In this document: positions 16,081 through 23,916 of the stretch, piece by piece | Layout of the letters: every line of letters begins with the position of its first letter | How positions within the stretch are numbered: position 1 is the first letter of the stretch | Origin: DASQFQ01 sp963722815 | Lineage (GTDB): Bacteria; Actinomycetota; Thermoleophilia; Solirubrobacterales; Solirubrobacteraceae | Reading direction: 5' to 3' | NCBI GenBank assembly: GCA_963722815.1 | Contig: CAVROM010000009.1 | Coordinates: 372,001-436,000, forward strand | Length of the DNA: 64,000 nucleotides | The notes under the pieces: model-generated | What the model saw: only the letters and a program-made list of their open reading frames with translations | Database searches by the model: none | What the model was told of the DNA's origin: nothing | Position numbers and translations under genes: made by a program

Positions 16081-17263
16081 ACCGGACGGCTTCGACGGTC
16101 GACCCGGCCGCCAGCGGGCCGGAGCCGTGGGGAGCGATCACAAAGCCGTCGCTCTGTCCCAGCGCGCCCGTCAGGTGCGAGCCCTGGTTGGCGGTCGGCG
16201 TCGCCTCGAGCACGCCGTCGGCGCCGGGGACGAGGCGCGAGGTGAGGAACGTGGTGCGCCGGTCGGACGGCCCGGCGTCGGTCGTGAGCCGCGCCGGCAC
16301 GGTCCGCATCGAAGCGTCGGGCTCGCCGTGCATCCGCCGCAGCGCCGGCTCGATGAAGGCGAGGAAGCCGACGATGCTCGAGAGCGGGTTGCCCGGCAGG
16401 CCGAACACGAGCGTGTTCCCCCGGCGCCCGAACCACAGCGGCTTGCCGGGCTTCACCCGCACGCGCCAGAACAGCTCCTCGACCCCGCACGCCTCGAAGG
16501 CGGGCTTGACGTGGTCGTGCGGGCCGACGCTCACGCCGCCGGAGACGACGAGCACGTCGCCGCTCAGGCCGGCCTCGACCGCGGCGCGGGTGGAGTCGAA
16601 GTCGTCGGCGATCACGCCGCCGTCGATCACCTGTGCGCCGGCGCGCTCGGCCAGCAGCCGCACCATCAGGCCGTTCGACTCGTGGATCTTGCCGGGCTCC
16701 GGCGGCGCTCCGAGCGGGAGCAGCTCCGAGCCGGTCACCAGCAGGTGCAGCCGCGCACGCCGGTGCACGGCGATCTCCCCGACCCCCGCGGCGGCCAGCG
16801 ATGAGACCCGCGCCAGCGTCAGCGGCTCGCCGGCGGCCGCGATCAGGTCGCCGGCGTGGACGTCCTCGCCGCGGACGCGCACGTGCGTGCCGGCTTCCAG
16901 CGCCCGTGTCGCCCGCACGCTGCCGCCGTTGAGCTCGGCCAGCTCCGACTGCAGGACCGCGTCGGCGCCGGGCGGGATCGGCGCGCCGGTGGTGATGCCG
17001 ACCGCGGTGCCCGGCTCGAGCGTCTGCGTCGGCGCCTCGCCGGCCGCGATCTCGCCGGCCAGGCGCAGCTCGCCGCCGCCGGTGTCGGCCGCGCGGACCG
17101 CGTAGCCGTCCATCGCCGAGCGGTCGAACGGCGGCAGGTCGACGGCGCTGCGGCCGTCCTCGGCGGCGACCCGGCCGGCCGCCTGGTCGAGCGGCACGCG
17201 CTCGGCCTCCAGCGGCGTTGCCGCCGCGAGGACGAGCTCCGTGGCTTCCCCGAGCTCCTTCAC
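16073..17263 (-). CDS. moeA: Molybdopterin molybdenumtransferase MoeA
   Basis: 396 residues from GTG 17263. The N-terminal signature PFDRSAMDGYAVRAADT (near residue 45), the central GTGAPIPPGADAVL-like segment (TTGAPIPPGADAV near 100), and the C-terminal MogA-like domain with TGSELLPLG, HESNGLMVRLL, SGGVSVGPHDHVK and LPGNPLSS are all present. MoeA inserts molybdate into adenylated molybdopterin to give Mo cofactor. The start overlaps the moaA stop by four bases. Complementary to the hydroxylase operon that starts 9 kb away on the other strand. Confidence 0.96.
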   Translation of the reverse strand: MKELGEATELVLAAATPLEAERVPLDQAAGRVAAEDGRSAVDLPPFDRSAMDGYAVRAADTGGGELRLAGEIAAGEAPTQTLEPGTAVGITTGAPIPPGADAVLQSELAELNGGSVRATRALEAGTHVRVRGEDVHAGDLIAAAGEPLTLARVSSLAAAGVGEIAVHRRARLHLLVTGSELLPLGAPPEPGKIHESNGLMVRLLAERAGAQVIDGGVIADDFDSTRAAVEAGLSGDVLVVSGGVSVGPHDHVKPAFEACGVEELFWRVRVKPGKPLWFGRRGNTLVFGLPGNPLSSIVGFLAFIEPALRRMHGEPDASMRTVPARLTTDAGPSDRRTTFLTSRLVPGADGVLEATPTANQGSHLTGALGQSDGFVIAPHGSGPLAAGSTVEAVRFV

Positions 17264-18249
17264 CCGCCGATGCGCGACATGGAGCGCGCCGGCTGGATGA
17301 AGCCCTCGTCGCCGATGTGGTGCTTGAGCTCCTTGCGCCAGACGGCGTCGCGGATGATGGCCTCGAGGTCGGCGTCGCTCGCGCCCGCGCGCATCGGCTC
17401 GCGCAGGTCGGTCTCGTTGAGCGAGAAGAGGCAGGTGCGCAGCATGCCCTCGGCGGTCAGTCGGATGCGGTTGCAGTCGCCGCAGAAGGGCTCGCTGACG
17501 GGGGAGATGAAGCCGATCTCGCCCTGCCCGTCGGCGAAGCGCCAGCGGCGCGAGGTGCCGTGGCGGTCGCGCCCGACGGCCTCGAGCGGATACGCCTCGT
17601 TGATCAGGCGCCGGATCTCCTCGTTGGGCAGCACCTTGTCTGCGCTCCACGTGCGGTCGGCGTCGAGCGGCATGAACTCGATGAAGCGCACGACGTAAGG
17701 CGTGCGGCGGGCGAAATCGGCGAAGCGCACGACCTCGTCCTCGGTGAAGTCCTTGAGCGCGACGACGTTGACCTTGATCGGCCGCAGCTCGGGGTGGGCC
17801 TCGGCGGCCTCCAGCCCTTCGAGCACCTGCGCCAGCGAGTCGCGCCGCGTGAGCTGGAAGAAGCGGTCGGGCGCGAGCGAGTCGAGCGAGACGTTGATGC
17901 GCTTCAGCCCGGCGCGCACGAGCTCGTCGACCTGACGCGCCAGCAGGTAGCCGTTGGTGGTCAGCGAGAGGTCGCTGACCGCCTCGATGCCGGACAGCAT
18001 CTCGACCAGCCGCCACAGCTCGCGGCGGACGAGCGGCTCGCCGCCGGTCAGGCGCACGTCGTGGACGCCCATGCTCGACAGCAGCGCGACCAGCCGCGCG
18101 ATCTCCTCGTAGGAGAGCAACGAGTCGCGGTCGAGCCACGGCAGGCCCTCGGCCGGCATGCAGTACTGGCAGCGGAAGTTGCAGCGGTCGGTGACAGAGA
18201 TCCGCACGTCCCCGATCGCTCGCCCGTGGCCGTCGACGAGAGGCTTCAT
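17260..18249 (-). CDS. moaA: GTP 3',8-cyclase MoaA
   Basis: 329-residue radical SAM enzyme for the first step of molybdopterin synthesis. The SAM cluster motif CNFRCQYC is at residues about 22-29, GGEPLVR near 76, and the C-terminal cluster cysteines are in EPFCGDCNRIRL near 258 and a third Cys 14 residues later (LRTCLFS). The usual terminal GG needed for activity is kept: the protein ends SMSRIGG. Four-base overlaps with moaC upstream and moeA downstream indicate one operon. Confidence 0.97.
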   Translation of the reverse strand: MKPLVDGHGRAIGDVRISVTDRCNFRCQYCMPAEGLPWLDRDSLLSYEEIARLVALLSSMGVHDVRLTGGEPLVRRELWRLVEMLSGIEAVSDLSLTTNGYLLARQVDELVRAGLKRINVSLDSLAPDRFFQLTRRDSLAQVLEGLEAAEAHPELRPIKVNVVALKDFTEDEVVRFADFARRTPYVVRFIEFMPLDADRTWSADKVLPNEEIRRLINEAYPLEAVGRDRHGTSRRWRFADGQGEIGFISPVSEPFCGDCNRIRLTAEGMLRTCLFSLNETDLREPMRAGASDADLEAIIRDAVWRKELKHHIGDEGFIQPARSMSRIGG

Positions 18250-18725
18250 GCGCGGTGGAAGTCCGCTTTCCCGCCGGTCTTGTCGAGCAGCTCGACGCGC
18301 TCGACCACCACGCCCGGCTCGATGCCCTTGACCATGTCGTAGATCGTCAGCGCCCCGACCGAGCTGGCGACCATCGCCTCCATCTCGACCCCGGTGCGGT
18401 CGGTCGTGCGGGTCTCGACCACGATCGTGACCGTGCCCTCGCTGGGGTCGACCGCGATCTGCGGATCGACCTGGGTGAGCGGGAGCTGGTGGCAGAGCGG
18501 GATCAGCTCGTCCGTGCGCTTGGCGGCCTGGATGGCGGCGATCCGCGCGACGCCGAGGACGTCGCCCTTCGGGGTGTCGCCGGTGACGACGCGCGAGGCG
18601 GCCGCCGGGGACATCCGCACGACAGCACGGGCGCGGGCCCAGCGGGTCGTGGGCTCCTTGTCGGAGACGTCGACCATGCGTGCCTGGCCTGCGGCGTCCA
18701 GGTGGGTGAGTGCGGGTCCCTCCAT
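18246..18725 (-). CDS. moaC: Cyclic pyranopterin monophosphate synthase MoaC
   Basis: 159 residues from ATG 18725, which follows a TCAGGAGGG ribosome-binding site. Family motifs are complete: VDVSDKEPTTRWARA near residue 19, KRTDELIPLCHQLPL near 66, and TTDRTGVEMEAM then ALTIYDMVK near 110-135. The enzyme converts the MoaA product to cPMP in the cytoplasm. It heads the moaC-moaA-moeA operon and is divergent from the moaD-moaE fusion with 25 bp between starts. Confidence 0.97.
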   Translation of the reverse strand: MEGPALTHLDAAGQARMVDVSDKEPTTRWARARAVVRMSPAAASRVVTGDTPKGDVLGVARIAAIQAAKRTDELIPLCHQLPLTQVDPQIAVDPSEGTVTIVVETRTTDRTGVEMEAMVASSVGALTIYDMVKGIEPGVVVERVELLDKTGGKADFHRA

Positions 18726-18737
18726 CCCTCCTGAGTC

Positions 18738-18743
18738 TAGGGT
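18738..18743 (+). promoter_or_regulatory. Candidate leaderless -10 box (TAGGGT) for moaD-moaE
   Basis: TAGGGT ends 7 bases before GTG 18751 with no ribosome-binding site between. The same 25-bp gap holds the moaC ribosome-binding site on the other strand. Confidence 0.5.
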
Positions 18744-18750
18744 GTCCTCC

Positions 18751-19392
18751 GTGGTCGTCACCGTCCGTCTCTTCGCCGGCCTGCGCGAGCGCGCAGGGTC
18801 GGATCGGGTCCAGGTCGAGCTGCCCGATGGCGCCCGGGTCTCCGATCTGCTCGCCGCCATGGACGTCGCGCCGCGCTCGTGCGTGGTGGCGATCAACCGG
18901 GAGTACGCGGACGAGGCCGCGCCGGTGCGCGAGGACGACGAGGTCGCGCTCGTGCCGCCGGTGAGCGGCGGCGCGCCGCGTGTTCGTCTCGCCCGGGTCA
19001 CCTCCGAGGCCTTGGATCTCGGCACGCTGGCCGCTGCCGTGCGCGACACGGCAGCGGGCGCCGTCGTCCTCTTCGAGGGCGTCACCCGCGAGGTGCCGGA
19101 GCTCGACTACGAGGCGTACGCGGAGATGGCGGAGGCCAAGCTGCGCGCGATCGGGGAGGAGGTCGCGGCCGCCCACGGGGCTTGCGCGGTCGCGCTCGCG
19201 CACCGGGTCGGAACCGTGCCGCTCTCCGAGCCGAGCGTGATCGTCGCCGCCAGCGCGCCCCACCGCGGCGAGGCGTTCAACGCGGCCCGCGAGCTGATCG
19301 ACCGCGTGAAGGCGGAGGCGCCGATCTGGAAGGTCGAGGTGGGGGAGGACGGCTCCCGCACGCGCGTGGAAGGGACGCTCCCGCCCGTCTAG
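18751..19392 (+). CDS. moaX: MoaD-MoaE fusion (MoaX-like), molybdopterin synthase
   Basis: 213 residues joining both subunits of molybdopterin synthase. Residues 1-74 are MoaD (VTVRLFAGLRERAG at the start) and end in the ubiquitin-like GG at residues 73-74 (codons 18967-18972). Residues 78-213 are MoaE, with FEGVTRE near 107, LAHRVGTVPL near 149, and APIWKVEVGEDG near the end. In free MoaD the terminal GG becomes the thiocarboxylate; here it is internal. Actinobacterial MoaX fusions are known to be processed after GG, so cleavage is expected for activity. The symbol follows that family. Confidence 0.93.
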   Translation: MVVTVRLFAGLRERAGSDRVQVELPDGARVSDLLAAMDVAPRSCVVAINREYADEAAPVREDDEVALVPPVSGGAPRVRLARVTSEALDLGTLAAAVRDTAAGAVVLFEGVTREVPELDYEAYAEMAEAKLRAIGEEVAAAHGACAVALAHRVGTVPLSEPSVIVAASAPHRGEAFNAARELIDRVKAEAPIWKVEVGEDGSRTRVEGTLPPV

Positions 19393-19394
19393 CT

Positions 19395-20631
19395 GTGCGC
19401 CGGACCCTCCCTGCAGCGCTGTGCGTCGCCCTGAGCGGGTGTGGCGGCGGAAGCTCGGACGACCCGTCCGCTTCCGCGACGCCCACGGGCACGGTGGCGA
19501 CCCCCGAGGCGACGGCAACGCCGACCCCCACGCCCGCGACGCTCGATCCGCTCGACTGGCGCAGCTCGCAGCACACCGGGCAGCCGCTGAGCCTGGTGCG
19601 CGCGCGGTCCGGTTCCTCGGCGTCGAGACCCGCGCGGTGGCGGCGCTGACGCGTTCGGGGTCGTTCCGCTGGCGCTCCAAGAGCGCGCGCAGCGACGCGT
19701 TCAGGGGGTTGGTCGCGCGTGGCGTGCCGATCGCGGGTGGGCAGGGCGGCGCGATCAAGGGCCTCGACCCGCGCACGGGCCGGGTGCGCTGGTCGCATCC
19801 GTCGACGAAGTACGTGTTCACCGACGGCCGCCGGGTGTACGCGCGGCGGCCGGCACGATCACGGCCTACGACCCGCGGAGCGGCGCCGCGCGCTGGTCGG
19901 TCCCGGTGCCGGCCAACGTGGAGCAGAGCCAGACCGGCGGCGGCGTGCTCGTCGTGCAGACCTTCCCGACCGGCGGTGCGCTTCCTGGTGCTCGACCCCG
20001 TGAGCGGCGCGACCCGCGCGGCGATCGACCTTCCCCGCGACACCACCTCACGCTCGTCGGCCGCCACCTCGTCGACGCGGGCTCGGGATGCACCGCCCGC
20101 CTCACCGGCTATGGCCTCGACGGCGCCGTCGCCTGGCGGCGGGCGCTGAAGCTGGGCCGCACGCGCGACAAGCGGTGCGACTCCTACTTCGCGAGCAACG
20201 TCGGCGGCGCCGTTGCCTTGAACGCCTCGGCGGGCCGGCCGCTGCTGGTCGACCCCGCCACCGGGCGGACGCGCCGGAAGGGCTCGCGGGGAGCGAGCAT
20301 CGACGGGACGGCCGGTGGCCACCTCGTCGTCGAGCAGCCCGACCGGCAGCGCACCCTCGGCGTCGACCTGCGCGCAGGCCGGACGGCGTGGACCTACCGC
20401 GGCATCACCGGGCCGTGGATGACGTGGCGCGGCTACGCCGCGACGAACGTGGGCTGCGAGGGCAAGCAGTGCACCGTCGGGCTCGACGGCCGCACCGGCC
20501 GGCAGGTCCTGAAGGTTCCCGGCGTGCCGGAGAGCTTCGTGCCGGGCCCGCGGCCGGGGCTGATGACGCGGATCGACAGCGGCCGGCGCTACGCCGCCCG
20601 GTACGGGTTCGTCACGCTGCCCGCGGGCTAG
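19395..20631 (+). pseudogene. Beta-propeller (PQQ-repeat-like) lipoprotein gene broken by at least four frameshifts
   Basis: GTG 19395 opens a lipoprotein signal with lipobox LSGC near residue 16 and a Thr/Pro-rich linker. The coherent protein then moves between frames: to +2 near 19595-19605 (VRFLGVETRAVAALTRSGSF), again near 19850 (GTITAYDPRSGAARWSVPVP), back near 19972 (VRFLVLDPVSGATR) and again near 20040 (LTLVGRHLVDAGSGC), and ends at 20631. No in-frame stop interrupts the reconstructed chain, which consists of DPRTGRVRW / DPRSGAARW / LDGRTGRQV-type strands of PQQ/WD-like propeller repeats. Either a recently decayed gene or a stretch of indel errors. Function would be an extracytoplasmic ligand-binding or scaffold protein; not assignable further. 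Confidence 0.7.
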
Positions 20632-21023
20632 CGCCGCCGCAGCACGGCGAGCGTCCGGCCGCGGCGGCCCAGCAGCTCGAGCGTCCGTCCGGTGATGCGG
20701 TAGAAGCGGGTCGTGGAGATCACCGCGCCGATCTCGGGGGGCGGCGGAGTCGTGCTCGGGCCGTCACAGCCTTCCCCCGTCACGTAGACGTCCCTGAAGC
20801 GCAGCCGCGTGGCCGTCGCCCGGTAGCGCCCGCCGAAGCCGCGGCCCCCGCACCCTGCTCCGCGGCCCGTGAAGTTGTGGCGGCTGTTGAACCTGAGCCG
20901 CTCGTGCGCCGAGCTCACGTTCTCGCCGCCGATCCGCGTCACCCGCCAGCTCGTGCCCGCGAGCGGAGCCGGCCGAAGCCGACGCCGCGGAAGAGCCCCA
21001 GGAGCACCAGCAGGAGGAGCCAT
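20628..21023 (-). CDS. META-domain-like (HslJ-type) small protein
   Basis: 131 residues as read from ATG 21023. From residue 22 the sequence LAGTSWRVTRIGGENV starts a META/HslJ-like domain (LxGTxWxV opening), with FNSRHNFTGRGAGCGGRGFGGRY and a final RTLELLGRRGRTLAVLRRR strand. The N-terminal 20 residues in this frame are Pro/Ala-rich, whereas another frame over the same bases reads WLLLLVLLGLFRGV, like a signal peptide, so a one-base error near 20975-20990 is possible. The stop overlaps the stop region of the convergent propeller pseudogene. Probably secreted; role unknown. Confidence 0.6.
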   Translation of the reverse strand: MAPPAGAPGALPRRRLRPAPLAGTSWRVTRIGGENVSSAHERLRFNSRHNFTGRGAGCGGRGFGGRYRATATRLRFRDVYVTGEGCDGPSTTPPPPEIGAVISTTRFYRITGRTLELLGRRGRTLAVLRRR

Positions 21024-21060
21024 CGCGCTACGGCGCGAGCCTAATACCGTGCAGCGCGCG

Positions 21061-21930
21061 ATGGAACCCCTGTTCGGCGTCTTCCCGGTCCCCGACGCGG
21101 AGCGCCAGGACGCCGTCGTCGAGCAGGTGCTGCTCGCCGACCGGCTCGGGCTCGACCTGGTCGGCATCCAGGACCACCCGTACCAGCGCCGGCACCTCGA
21201 CGCCTGGACGCTGCTCTCCTACCTCGCCGGCCGCACCGAGCGCGTGCGCTTCTTCCCCGACGTCGCCAACCTGCCCCTGCGCCACCCGGCGCTGCTGGCC
21301 AAGTCCGCCGCCACGCTCGACCGGCTGAGCGGGGGGCGGGTCGAGCTCGGGCTCGGCGCGGGCGCGTTCTGGGAGGGGATCGGCGCGTGGGGCGGGCCGG
21401 TGCGATCGGGGCCGGAGTCGGTCGACGCGCTGATCGAGGCGATCGGGATCATCCGCCGCGTCTGGGCCGCCGAGCGCGGCATCAGGGTCGACGGCGAGCA
21501 CTACCGGATGCACGGCGCCCACGCCGGGCCGCCACCCGCGCACGACATCGGGGTCTGGCTCGGCGCCTACGGGCCGCGGATGATGCGCGTGGTCGGGCGC
21601 CTCGCCGACGGGTGGATCCCGTCGCTGCCGCGGCTGCCGCTCGACCAGGTGCTCCCGAAGCAGGACGCGATCGACGAGGCCGCGCGCAAGGCGGGCCGCG
21701 ACCCGGCGGCGATCCGGCGGGTGGCGAACCTCAACGGCGTGATCGGCGACGGCGGCGACTGGCTGCGCGGCCCCGCCGAGCACTGGGTCGAGGAGCTCGT
21801 GAAGCTCGCGCGCGACCTGCGCTTCGACGCCTTCGTCGCCTGGTTCGACGACGAGGACCAGCTCGGGCAGACCGAGCGCTTCGCCACCGAGGTCGTGCCG
21901 GCCGTGCGTGAAGCGCTCGCCCGCGGGTAG
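21061..21930 (+). CDS. LLM-class flavin-dependent oxidoreductase
   Basis: 289 residues with the bacterial luciferase-like TIM barrel: FGVFPVPDAERQDAVVEQ at the start, QDHPYQRRHLDAWTLLSYLA near residue 38, RLSGGRVELGLGAGAF near 87, and ADGWIPS near 178. Such enzymes use F420H2 or FMNH2 to oxidise or reduce diverse substrates; actinobacterial members of this shape often use F420, but the cofactor cannot be fixed here. An in-frame GTG at 21049 is an alternative start. TAATAC at 21042-21047 is a plausible -10 box. Confidence 0.87.
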   Translation: MEPLFGVFPVPDAERQDAVVEQVLLADRLGLDLVGIQDHPYQRRHLDAWTLLSYLAGRTERVRFFPDVANLPLRHPALLAKSAATLDRLSGGRVELGLGAGAFWEGIGAWGGPVRSGPESVDALIEAIGIIRRVWAAERGIRVDGEHYRMHGAHAGPPPAHDIGVWLGAYGPRMMRVVGRLADGWIPSLPRLPLDQVLPKQDAIDEAARKAGRDPAAIRRVANLNGVIGDGGDWLRGPAEHWVEELVKLARDLRFDAFVAWFDDEDQLGQTERFATEVVPAVREALARG

Positions 21931-21939
21931 CCCCTGACC

Positions 21940-22143
21940 ATGCCCAAGACCGAACAGTTCGGCCACGCGGGACTGACCGGCTGGCGCGAGACCCTCGCCG
22001 ACCGCGTCGCCTCGCCCGTCGCCGACAAGACCCCCGCCTCCGAGGACCAGGTGCGCGCCATCATCGGCGCCGCGTTCTTCCTGCTCTCCGTGTACTACGT
22101 CGCCACCAGCATCGCGCGGATGGCGAAGGCCGCGCGCGACTAG
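21940..22143 (+). CDS. Small single-pass membrane protein
   Basis: 67 residues: a polar N-terminus (MPKTEQFGHAGLTGWRETL) and one membrane helix near residues 42-60 (IIGAAFFLLSVYYVATSIA), ending in a basic tail. No family recognised. It lies 9 bp after the flavin oxidoreductase gene and is probably co-transcribed; its stop overlaps that of the convergent DipZ-like gene by four bases. Confidence 0.6.
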   Translation: MPKTEQFGHAGLTGWRETLADRVASPVADKTPASEDQVRAIIGAAFFLLSVYYVATSIARMAKAARD

Positions 22144-23807
22144 CCGAACGTGAACGCGTAGCCCGAGAGCCCGGGCGCGAAGCGGAGCGTCAGCGTGTGC
22201 TCCTCGGTCTTCGGGAGCGAGACCAGCGTGTACAGCCGCTGCCGCCGCACGGTGACGGTGCGCAGCGGCTTGCCGTCGAGCTCGACGCGTAGCGCTCGCG
22301 GGCGGTCGCCCTCTGAGCTCAGCACGAGGTAGACGGCCTTGCCGACCACGTGCGCGTCGATGCGCGCGCCGTCCGCCAGCGCGGTGGCCGCCTCGTCGGT
22401 GACCTTCCAGCGGCCGGTGAACGCGAAGCGGCTGCGGATCAGCGGCCGGCCCGCGCCGGTGTAGTCGTGCAGGCCGTTCGACGGCTCGTTCGGCACCCAG
22501 CCCTGGGCGCGCGCCGCGCCGAGGTAGGTCTCGGGCGTCGCCTCCTTGCCGGCCGTGAGCGTCGGCCCGACCTTGGCGTCGCCGCCCAGCGACTCGGCGC
22601 CCGCCTCGGCGAGCAGGCTGCGGATCGCGGCCTCGGTCTTCTTGTCGTCGCCCTCGCCGAAATGCACGTAGCGGACGCGGCCCTTGGCGTCGATCAGGTA
22701 CTTCGCGGGCCAGTACTCGTTGCCCCAGGCGTTCCAGGTCTTGTAGGCGTTGTCCTGGGCGACCGGGTAGCGCAGCCGGTTCTGGGCGATCGCGTCGTGC
22801 ACGTTGGCGGCGTCGTGCTCGAACTGGAACTCGGGCGTGTGGACGCCGACGATCGTCAGCCCGCGCGAGCGGTACGTGGCGTCCCAGGCGCGGGTGTAGG
22901 GGAGCGTGCGGATGCAGTTGATGCACGTGTAGGTCCAGAAGTCGACGAGCACGACGCGGCCGCGCAGCGCCTTCAGCGTCAGCGGCTTCGAGTTGAACCA
23001 GCGCTCGTTGCCGGTGAAGTCGGGCGCCTTGCCGAGCACCGGCAGCTTCGAGCCCGGCGTGGCCGCCTCGGCGAAGCGGCTATGGCCGCGCAGCTTCGCG
23101 AGCCGCTCGGAGACCGCGTGCGAGCGCTCGATCGAGCCGGTCGGGTTCACGACCGCGGACGGGAAGTGATCGGCCAGCGCGGTCTGGAAGCGCACGTCGG
23201 CGTCGGTGGCGACGGCGAGCGCGGTGGCGATCATCACCGCGCCCAGCGCGTACTGGAGCGCCGGACCGCGCACCCGGTCCATCAGCCGTCGCCCGCCCAG
23301 CATCAGCGCGAACAGCACGACCGCGGAGCCGAGCGAGTAGGCGATCGCGATCGCCACGCTCGACCCCGACGCGGCGCCGACCGAGATCACGGCGGCGAGG
23401 ATCGGGCCCGCGCAGGGCGCGTAGACGAAGCCGAGCGCCGCGCCGACGGCGAGGCCGGACCAGAAGCCGTCGCCCGAGCTCCGTGGCCCGAAGCGCGCGA
23501 GCCGCGAGAGCGGCGCCTCGAGCCGGGCGGTGACGCCTGGCGCCAGCAGCGCGAAGCCGAACGCGAGCAGCACGACCACCGCGAGCGTCCGCAGCGCGCT
23601 GTTGCCGAGCCCGACGCCGTCGACCACCTTGGCGAAGCCCGCCACCGTGATCGCGAACGTGGTGGCCAGCCCGATGACGATCGCCAGCGGCCGGCGCCGC
23701 CCACCGGTCGCGCCCGCCGACAGCAGCGCCGGCAGCACGGGCAGCACGCACGGCGAGATCGCGGTGCCGGCGCCGGCCACGAACGCGAACAGAAGCAGCA
23801 GCGTCAC
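22140..23807 (-). CDS. DipZ-like CcdA/DsbD membrane protein with thioredoxin and C-terminal beta domain
   Basis: 555 residues from GTG 23807. Residues 1-230 form a CcdA/DsbD-type reductant conduit with the paired membrane cysteines in ISPCVLPVLPALLS (near residue 18) and FVYAPCAGPILAA (near 120). A periplasm-facing TlpA-like thioredoxin domain follows with active site YTCINCIRTLPY (CxxC near residue 300) and a DAKGRVRYVHFGEGDD end. The last about 150 residues match the C-terminal carbohydrate-binding-like domain of DipZ proteins (FTGRWKVTDEAATAL, then RVELDGKPL). It carries electrons from cytoplasmic thioredoxin to exported disulfide substrates. Confidence 0.93.
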   Translation of the reverse strand: MTLLLLFAFVAGAGTAISPCVLPVLPALLSAGATGGRRRPLAIVIGLATTFAITVAGFAKVVDGVGLGNSALRTLAVVVLLAFGFALLAPGVTARLEAPLSRLARFGPRSSGDGFWSGLAVGAALGFVYAPCAGPILAAVISVGAASGSSVAIAIAYSLGSAVVLFALMLGGRRLMDRVRGPALQYALGAVMIATALAVATDADVRFQTALADHFPSAVVNPTGSIERSHAVSERLAKLRGHSRFAEAATPGSKLPVLGKAPDFTGNERWFNSKPLTLKALRGRVVLVDFWTYTCINCIRTLPYTRAWDATYRSRGLTIVGVHTPEFQFEHDAANVHDAIAQNRLRYPVAQDNAYKTWNAWGNEYWPAKYLIDAKGRVRYVHFGEGDDKKTEAAIRSLLAEAGAESLGGDAKVGPTLTAGKEATPETYLGAARAQGWVPNEPSNGLHDYTGAGRPLIRSRFAFTGRWKVTDEAATALADGARIDAHVVGKAVYLVLSSEGDRPRALRVELDGKPLRTVTVRRQRLYTLVSLPKTEEHTLTLRFAPGLSGYAFTFG

Positions 23808-23813
23808 GACCTG

Positions 23814-23819
23814 AATGTA
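23814..23819 (-). promoter_or_regulatory. Candidate leaderless -10 box (TACATT) for the DipZ-like gene
   Basis: TACATT on the minus strand ends 6 bases before GTG 23807 and no ribosome-binding site intervenes. Confidence 0.45.
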
Positions 23820-23916
23820 CGCACCGGTTCTTACGAAGCGATCACGCCGCTCCGACGGTTGTCCAGTCAGCGCGAGATTCCGGGCGAACGCGGTGGTGCG
23901 CGCCGACAAGGAGGGC

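Noticed and set aside
16403..16418. GAACACGAGCGTGTTC as a LexA box
   Set aside because: The half-sites are eight bases apart instead of four, and it lies within the coding region of moeA.
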